The notes under the pieces were generated by a model. That model was not told where the DNA came from. It searched no databases and was given only the letters and a program-made list of their open reading frames with translations. Made by a program: the position numbers and the translations under genes. A stretch of DNA of 64,000 nt from Pyxicephalus adspersus. Taxonomy: Eukaryota; Chordata; Amphibia; Anura; Pyxicephalidae. The DNA lies in the NCBI RefSeq assembly GCF_032062135.1, contig NC_092861.1, forward strand, positions 144,456,628 to 144,520,627. Reading direction: 5' to 3'. Positions 58,787 through 64,000 of this stretch are shown in pieces (the stretch's first letter is position 1; the number at the start of each line of letters is the position of its first letter).

Positions 58787-58922
58787 GTTTGCTCCATTTG
58801 CCAGCTTCCATAAGAATAAACCCTATGAACCATTAATTCACACATCCACCGAATACAAAAGGATCCCATATGGCAATCAAAATTTTCGTGTTGAGGAGGC
58901 AACCAAGTGGGTGACAAAGAAG
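58787..58922 (+). CDS. SPATA17: SPATA17 exon (PFASFHKN block)
   Basis: 136-nt exon after the acceptor TTATATTTCTTTCAG. Its first base completes the split Met codon. It reads MFAPFASFHKNKPYEPLIHT, then STEYKRIPYGNQNFRVEEAT and KWVTKK, ending in phase 0 at the strong donor AAG|GTAAGA. It matches the family's F-x-P-F-(A/S)-S-(F/Y)-H-K-N, S-x-x-Y-x-x-I-x-Y and (P/T)-K-W blocks. The family protein continues for roughly 25 residues after this point (from memory), so at least one more coding exon is expected downstream; none was recognised before 64000. Confidence 0.95.
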
Positions 58923-59235
58923 GTAAGAGATATGTTTCTTTGTATTTAGTCTCTGTGCAGTGTTGTCTCTACTAGATGTTGGGTTCTTGGTTAGTATTTG
59001 GTACTCTAAAGTTTTATAACTTTTTTTGTGGTCTTAAAGGCTAATGCTTTCATTTCCTGGGTTCTTTTTATACCCAGCTTTTCATTTTTATTTGCTCATA
59101 TTAGGATATGTTTTATTATATTGTTACTTTCCTAATATATGTATAACAGAACTATTACAAAAAAGTATTTCATATGTGCCATGTGCAGCCACCAGGTATT
59201 GAAGCAAGCACCACGTTCTCCTAACATACCATAAC

Positions 59236-59302
59236 AAATTGCTCATTGCTCAAGGAAACCCTAGCAACCTCTGGAAGAATCCTGGCTGAAGAAAACTGCT
59301 CT
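59236..59302. mobile_element. hAT-like element end fragment
   Basis: TTGCTCAAGGAAACCCTAGCAACCTC-type sequence, then CCTGGCTGAAGAAAACTGCTC, matching the right end of 37459-37726. Confidence 0.55.
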
Positions 59303-59442
59303 AGCGGGATGCAGAATAAAATCTATTTGTATGAGCACTTTGTACTAGCACATAGTTGGTATAAGCAATGCACAACCTGAGCAATACTACAAAAAGTGTC
59401 TACGTGTGGATTTTACCACATGACAACTTACTTAGATACAGT

Positions 59443-59662
59443 GGCCCTGATTTATGAAAGCTCTCCAAGGCTGGAGAGAATTCACTTTCAGTGAAGCTGG
59501 GTGGTCCAGAAAACATGAAATGTATTTTTAAAAATCATTTGCTATTTGCTAGCAAATGTTTTGAATCCTGGACCAGATCCATTCCAGGTTTGCTGGATCA
59601 CCCAGCTTCACTGATGAAAGTGTATCCTCTCCAGCCTTGGAGAGCTTTCATAAATCAGGGCC
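59443..59662. mobile_element. Palindromic MITE family 1, copy h, with 3-bp target duplication
   Basis: GGCCCTGATTTATGAAAGCT to AGCTTTCATAAATCAGGGCC. The two outer ends are perfect complements over 20 bp, and the centre carries TTGCTAGCAAATG. Flanked by AGT on both sides (59440-59442 and 59663-59665). The best-preserved copy in the window. Confidence 0.94.
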
Positions 59663-60334
59663 AGTATGTCTTTTCGGATCTTTAGACAGAGCACCTGGTT
59701 CCTCACCTACTTCCCATTCCAATACTTTCCCCTTTGTAAAGGCCGTCACACCCTCCCCCTCAAAAGTTAGTATTGGAAGGACCAATACTTACACTCCTAA
59801 TGCATCACACACACTGGCAGGTTTCATCCTTAAGTTGGAAATGGCAAATCAAAAAATGGTAGCGGACGACACACATTGCATTAAGTGCAGGAATAAAGTG
59901 TGTGATTTTTTTGTAACTGTTTGGTTTGAGATCTGCTTTATTCTTACACTAATAAACGAGAAGTATTACCTTGATCACTGAAAGATCATAAACAAACATT
60001 CACGTCAAGCAAAAATAAAACAATAGTATTACAGGTGTAATTCCTTTCCCTGCTATTGATTGCAGGGGTCACAGGCTGCCCATTGGCTTACAGACTTACA
60101 ATCCAATCACTATTAGCCAATAGGCATCTGCTATTCATTTTTTTTTACTGTAAATATGGTTGACTAAAGTTTTGAAAGTTGTTGTTCAGTGTTTTCCCTT
60201 TCATGAATGAGTTTGAAGGACCCAGTTTCATTTAATTATATGCATGAGTTTGTAAGCTGTATACAAGCTTTTTTTTTTCTTTTACGATACACAATGCACA
60301 CAAATATCCAAGGCTCCAAAGATTTCATTTCGAA

Positions 60335-60890
60335 AGCCTAAGCATATTGCACAGAACATAAAGTTGACCTTTACCATCTGGAATAGAGTGGGATGTGGAA
60401 CACATCATAGATTTAATGTAGCACAACGCTGTATGCGGGAAAACTTGGGTGGGCCTGTGACTGCTTGCCCATTGCGCCCGGTGATTGAATCTGCTGTCAC
60501 CAGCATCCCCATAATAATGAACGTTCAGCTTAACGACCGTGATTATGATTATCATAATTGATGTGCTAGAGCAGTGTGTGGGGATCATTACAACTCAACT
60601 GTTTAGATGAAAATCAAGACTTCCTTATGGGTCATTTTACTTTTACGCAATGATTGGAATAAAATAGGCCTCCTCCCCAGGTGATTCCTCCGTTTTCACA
60701 TTAAAAATGAATTAAACCTTGCTGGACTTTTGTCATTCATTTTAAATTGTTAAAGCGTGCTTCTGCCTTTGGGTAAGTTTCCCAGAACACGAACAGCATA
60801 ATCAAAATATAATTTCCAGCGATATAATTGTTCACCTTATTCCGTTACTTTTGTTTGTAGCTCTGATCATGTGCCCCACATTGACCTGTT
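60335..60890. promoter_or_regulatory. Candidate conserved noncoding element
   Basis: Unique sequence including AAGTTGACCTTTACC near 60361, GATTATGATTATCATAATTG near 60540 and AAAAATGAATTAAACC near 60704. Dense AT-core factor-like words and no repeats. Confidence 0.25.
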
Positions 60891-61425
60891 CTGTCTGATA
60901 AAAATGTGCATTGTCTAGGGAAAAAAGTCTTTGTGGGAAAATCTAGCAATTAGGACATAGAAACTTTCCGTATGATAAAAAATAGCTTTTGGCATATCTG
61001 AGAATAAAAGTATGTATTACCATAGTTATCTTAGTTTTTTGTATTCACGTATACAACATTAAAAAAATTCTTCAACACTTTACAAACTAATTAAAATTAA
61101 GCTTTTAACTTTTCAGTGTATTATTTATAATGTTGGAAAAAAACACAACTGTAGCTTATGTAGCTTCCTGTTGCTTATCTTTTCCCCTAATATAAACCTA
61201 CGGTGCCTTGTTCTACATTGCGTCTCTGTTCTGAGACCCAGCTATTGGGCTTTGCATTCTCCTGGCACCGCTCCCCCTCCCCACAATGATAGATGATCTG
61301 ATGACAATCAGCAGAAATACAGGACGCACATAAAAAGTGAAGCTGGGAGATTTTTGCACTGAAGGTCCTCAGGTACAGCTTCTTATTCAGCAAGGAGAAT
61401 CATGAGACACACAGTACCAGCATTG

Positions 61426-61484
61426 CCTTAGATTAGTGTTTCTTAACCTCCATGTTAAAAAGGTAGAGAAAATCAGACTTAGAT
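61426..61484. mobile_element. 43-bp hAT-like remnant with 8-bp target duplication
   Basis: Only the two ends remain: TAGTGTTTCTTAACCTCC and AAAAAGGTAGAGAAAATCAG (61434-61476). Flanks CCTTAGAT (61426-61433) and ACTTAGAT (61477-61484) agree at 7 of 8. Confidence 0.75.
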
Positions 61485-61593
61485 CATCTCATGCAGCAGT
61501 TTTACAGCTCAAGGCTGGTCCAACAATTTTTTCAGTAGGAATTCGAGACAAAAATGTTTCAGGCTTACTTTTTTAGGATATCTTTTCTTGATC

Positions 61594-61618
61594 CTTTATT
61601 ATTATTATTATTATTATC
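61594..61618. repeat. (ATT)n microsatellite
   Basis: About eight ATT triplets. Confidence 0.93.
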
Positions 61619-62239
61619 CTTCTTGAACACAGTTCCTGGCCTGGCCAATGTGTACTCACTGTACTATATCTGTGCAGGAGAATTATTGTTACCTGATTCA
61701 GAATATAAACACCTCACCCTCTTCTTGTCTCCATTACATAGGATAAAAGGGGTTTTGTAGTTCACAGAAAATAGCTGGAAATAATAATAACATTGTTTGA
61801 GATTTCAGTTCAGTGTACAATGGGTCACTAAGATTCAGAATTTTTATCAGTATAAAAAAAAAAAAAAAACAATGCAGCCACCATATTTTAGGACTAGTAA
61901 GCTTCAATATATTGTACTTTTAGTTTTAGGTTTAGATATATTTTACTATCTCTGTTTTATGAGTTTTAGGGTTTAGATCCACCCTAAAGAGAACGGGTCA
62001 TAATTAGGTTTATATCTGAGAGCATTTCCACAGCTGTGCCAAATTAGATCATTTTAGTGTCAAGAACTTAGTGCTGCATGTTAGTGCAGAGAACAGCACA
62101 TGGCACACAATAGCAGATACTTTCAGCAATGACGAGTTTAGTATTTTGAAGGGGTTGACTCAATGTTAGGGGTTAGGAATTGTGTTAGGGTTAAAGTCAA
62201 ATAAATAAGGATTAGGTTAGGGTCGAGGCGGTTAAGTTT

Positions 62240-62531
62240 TAGGGTAATGGGGAACAAAATCCTTCATTACTTACCTGTTCCATCACAGGGCTTCACCATC
62301 TTCTTTCATCTTCATTGCGATCTTCATCCATGCTGGTTAGCAAGGGTCAGGATGAAGTTTAGGGTCAGGAGGACATTTAGTTCTGGCAAGTGTAAGGGAA
62401 GCCAAGATTTTTTGACAGTTCCACGGAGTGATCAGGCAGGTAAGAAGGATTTTTGCAGACATCGCCAGTGCCAGTGAAGGGTCCTGCCTGATCGAACATT
62501 TTTTAGGGGAGAACTTTAGTTCCACTTTAAG
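62240..62531. repeat. Interspersed repeat family C
   Basis: TTACTTACCTGTTCCATCAC, GGCAAGTGTAAGGGAAGCCA, AGTGATCAGGCAGGTAAGAA and a closing GAACTTTAGTTCCACTTTAA, matching the right end of 26849-27181. Confidence 0.6.
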
Positions 62532-63209
62532 TTTTCAAGTTCAGTATTAAGGTCAGTGACTAAGAAGGTATTGAGACCAAAACATGATAATAAAAGCTAG
62601 GCAATCTCACGGACTTTTATTTATGTACTATATAGGGGGAGACTTTTATTTGCACTTCCTTTCATAAAACCCTACCATGGTGCGTTGTCTCCTTTGTTAC
62701 CTCAACAAATCGATAATTAAGGCACTGCATTTTTCTTAAGGGAAAATGTAGAATTAAATTATATCATATAGTATATTGGGTTTACTTTTACTTAATTTTT
62801 AGGCATGGATAAGACCACCCCTGGCCTTTTTCAAAATCGTACAAAGGCAATCTATTTAGATAACCATAAAAGGTTTATTTAACTTAGCATACCTGCTCCT
62901 ACCAATAGATATTACAGTGCAGTGCCATTGCTAAGATATTTTCCAACTGACATCTTGCCTATCAAGCCATGTGGCACACTGTTTCCTTTACTTGACCTGC
63001 CCAGCCAATGTTTGTCATTATGATGCCACTAAGCAAGAAAAATCACTGTGTGATGTGAAAGAAGAAAGAATGATCCAATCAATCACCCCATCAAACCTAG
63101 AACCCCAGCATCAGAATATTAATCACACACTTACGCTGCTCACCTTGCTGTCTTGCTGCTTGATTGAGCGGCATAGTGTCAGCCTGTCTCCCTTTTAATA
63201 CCAGGTGTA

Positions 63210-63560
63210 ATATACATGGACAGAGTGACAATCACAGAGCAGCCCTCCATCAGCTGCAATTAATCTTTTTGTTAACGTAGACAAGGAAAAAAAAAAACTC
63301 CCATCAACCCTTTCTGAAGACTAAGGCACCCTGTTTTTGATGTTTGCATTCACAGTAAAATTGTCCCTACTAGTCCTGACAAATTGAAACACCGGCCTAA
63401 TTATGGCAGCTAATGAAGTGTGGGGACTGGTCACAGCTTGCTGCAAAAGTCTTCCTTCAGCTTGCATTATCCATTCATCAATCACTTTTTTAAACTGATC
63501 CAGATTCTTGTGCCGAGAGCCTGGCATTTTTAATGCTATTTCTGTAATTGCTTTTCTCTT
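63210..63560. promoter_or_regulatory. Candidate conserved noncoding element
   Basis: Unique sequence with GCTGCAATTAATC near 63253, GCCTAATTATGGCAGCTAAT near 63394 and TTCATCAATCAC near 63474. It ends close to TGTAATTGC near 63543. No frame, no repeat. Confidence 0.3.
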
Positions 63561-63699
63561 TGAAGCTCAGTCTCTTTTAAAAAAAAATTAGATGGATGGG
63601 TCATGGCTTGAAAAAGTCTAGTTTATAAAAACTTTAAAAGGTGCTTCAATAAAAAATATTACTGCAATCTTTTAGGAAATTTGAATAACATTTAACATG

Positions 63700-64000
63700 T
63701 GCTAGTTACCTACTGCAATTGCTCTCCCATCCCCATTCCATCGCAGGCCACTGCCATCTTTCTTCTAGTTTACTTCCTGAAAACAATCTTTGGCCATTTT
63801 AGGTGGCTGTGCCTGGATGATGTAAATGCTGCAAATGTGTGCAGGGGTGCATTAATTCCTGGCATGTGCAAGGGAAGCCATGATTGTCGCATTTCCCTGG
63901 CAACTAACCCTGAGCTGTGCATGTGTAGCTCAGCAAAATTTGACAGATGGGCAGCAAACAGACAGGTAGGAGTAGAAGGGACATCACCCTTTCCGCAATA
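63700..64000. repeat. Interspersed repeat family C, cut by window end
   Basis: CCATCCCCATTCCATC, TGGCTGTGCCTGGATGATG, GGCATGTGCAAGGGAAGCCA, AGCTGTGCATGTGTAGCTCA and AATTTGACAGATGGGCAGC, in the same order as 26880-27080. It runs off the window. Confidence 0.65.

Larger units (their letters stand above)
58923..64000 (+). other. SPATA17: SPATA17 downstream intron (3' end outside window)
   Basis: The strong donor at 58923 shows the gene continues. No matching last exon, stop codon or poly(A) context was recognised. The interval contains MITE, hAT-like and family C repeats. In 59985-60330, 60900-61430 and 62540-63200 I recognise nothing. Confidence 0.8.

Noticed and set aside
62247..62525. Possible last SPATA17 exon downstream
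   Set aside because: The open frames here come from a family C repeat and show none of the expected C-terminal residues.
1..64000. CRISPR arrays, operons, prokaryotic promoters, tRNA or rRNA genes
   Set aside because: No regularly spaced repeats with unique spacers, no complete tRNA cloverleaf and no rRNA sequence; the tRNA-like boxes seen belong to SINE heads.

Overview
This is vertebrate nuclear DNA, most probably from a frog and within frogs most like a neobatrachian/ranoid. It is AT-rich, almost all intronic, dense in short palindromic DNA transposons, L2/CR1-type LINE debris, a tRNA-type SINE and (AT)n, (ATT)n and (ATCT)n microsatellites. It has no bacterial-style gene packing. The lineage call rests on repeat flavour and protein divergence; no marker gene fixes the species.

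One protein-coding gene is visible. Five plus-strand exons (12706-12809, 29593-29716, 46824-47027, 52218-52366, 58787-58922) join in a single open frame of 717 nt (239 codons) with compatible splice phases (2, 0, 0, 2, 0). The product is recognisable as SPATA17, an IQ-motif protein linked to sperm and the ciliary axoneme. The first visible exon opens with a complete IQ motif and the next encodes a charged helix. The last three carry the family's conserved blocks (F-N-S-P-Y-R, L-L-P-P-I-N-K, G-P-F-R-D-V, Q-R-Y-K-P-L-E-P-T-L, P-F-A-S-F-H-K-N). The 5' exons (start codon, first IQ motifs) and the final coding exon(s) were not found and probably lie outside the window.

Layout: 1-12705 is the upstream intron (LINE RT fragments, L2-like 3' ends, SINE, MITEs). 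12810-29592 is intron A and 29717-46823 is intron B (the longest; it holds a three-unit tandem repeat and a 218-bp palindrome). 47028-52217 is intron C (with a 372-bp assembly gap). 52367-58786 is intron D. 58923-64000 is the downstream intron or flank. Between repeats are several stretches of unique, higher-complexity sequence rich in homeodomain-, SOX- and nuclear-receptor-like words; these are candidate conserved noncoding elements only.

No new defence, metabolic or RNA-processing system is visible. The best observations are structural: a SINE and an L2-like LINE that share their 3' tail, 8-bp target duplications around hAT-like elements including a 43-bp remnant, an exact 95-bp tandem duplication about 150 bp before a SPATA17 exon, and a 218-bp near-perfect hairpin.
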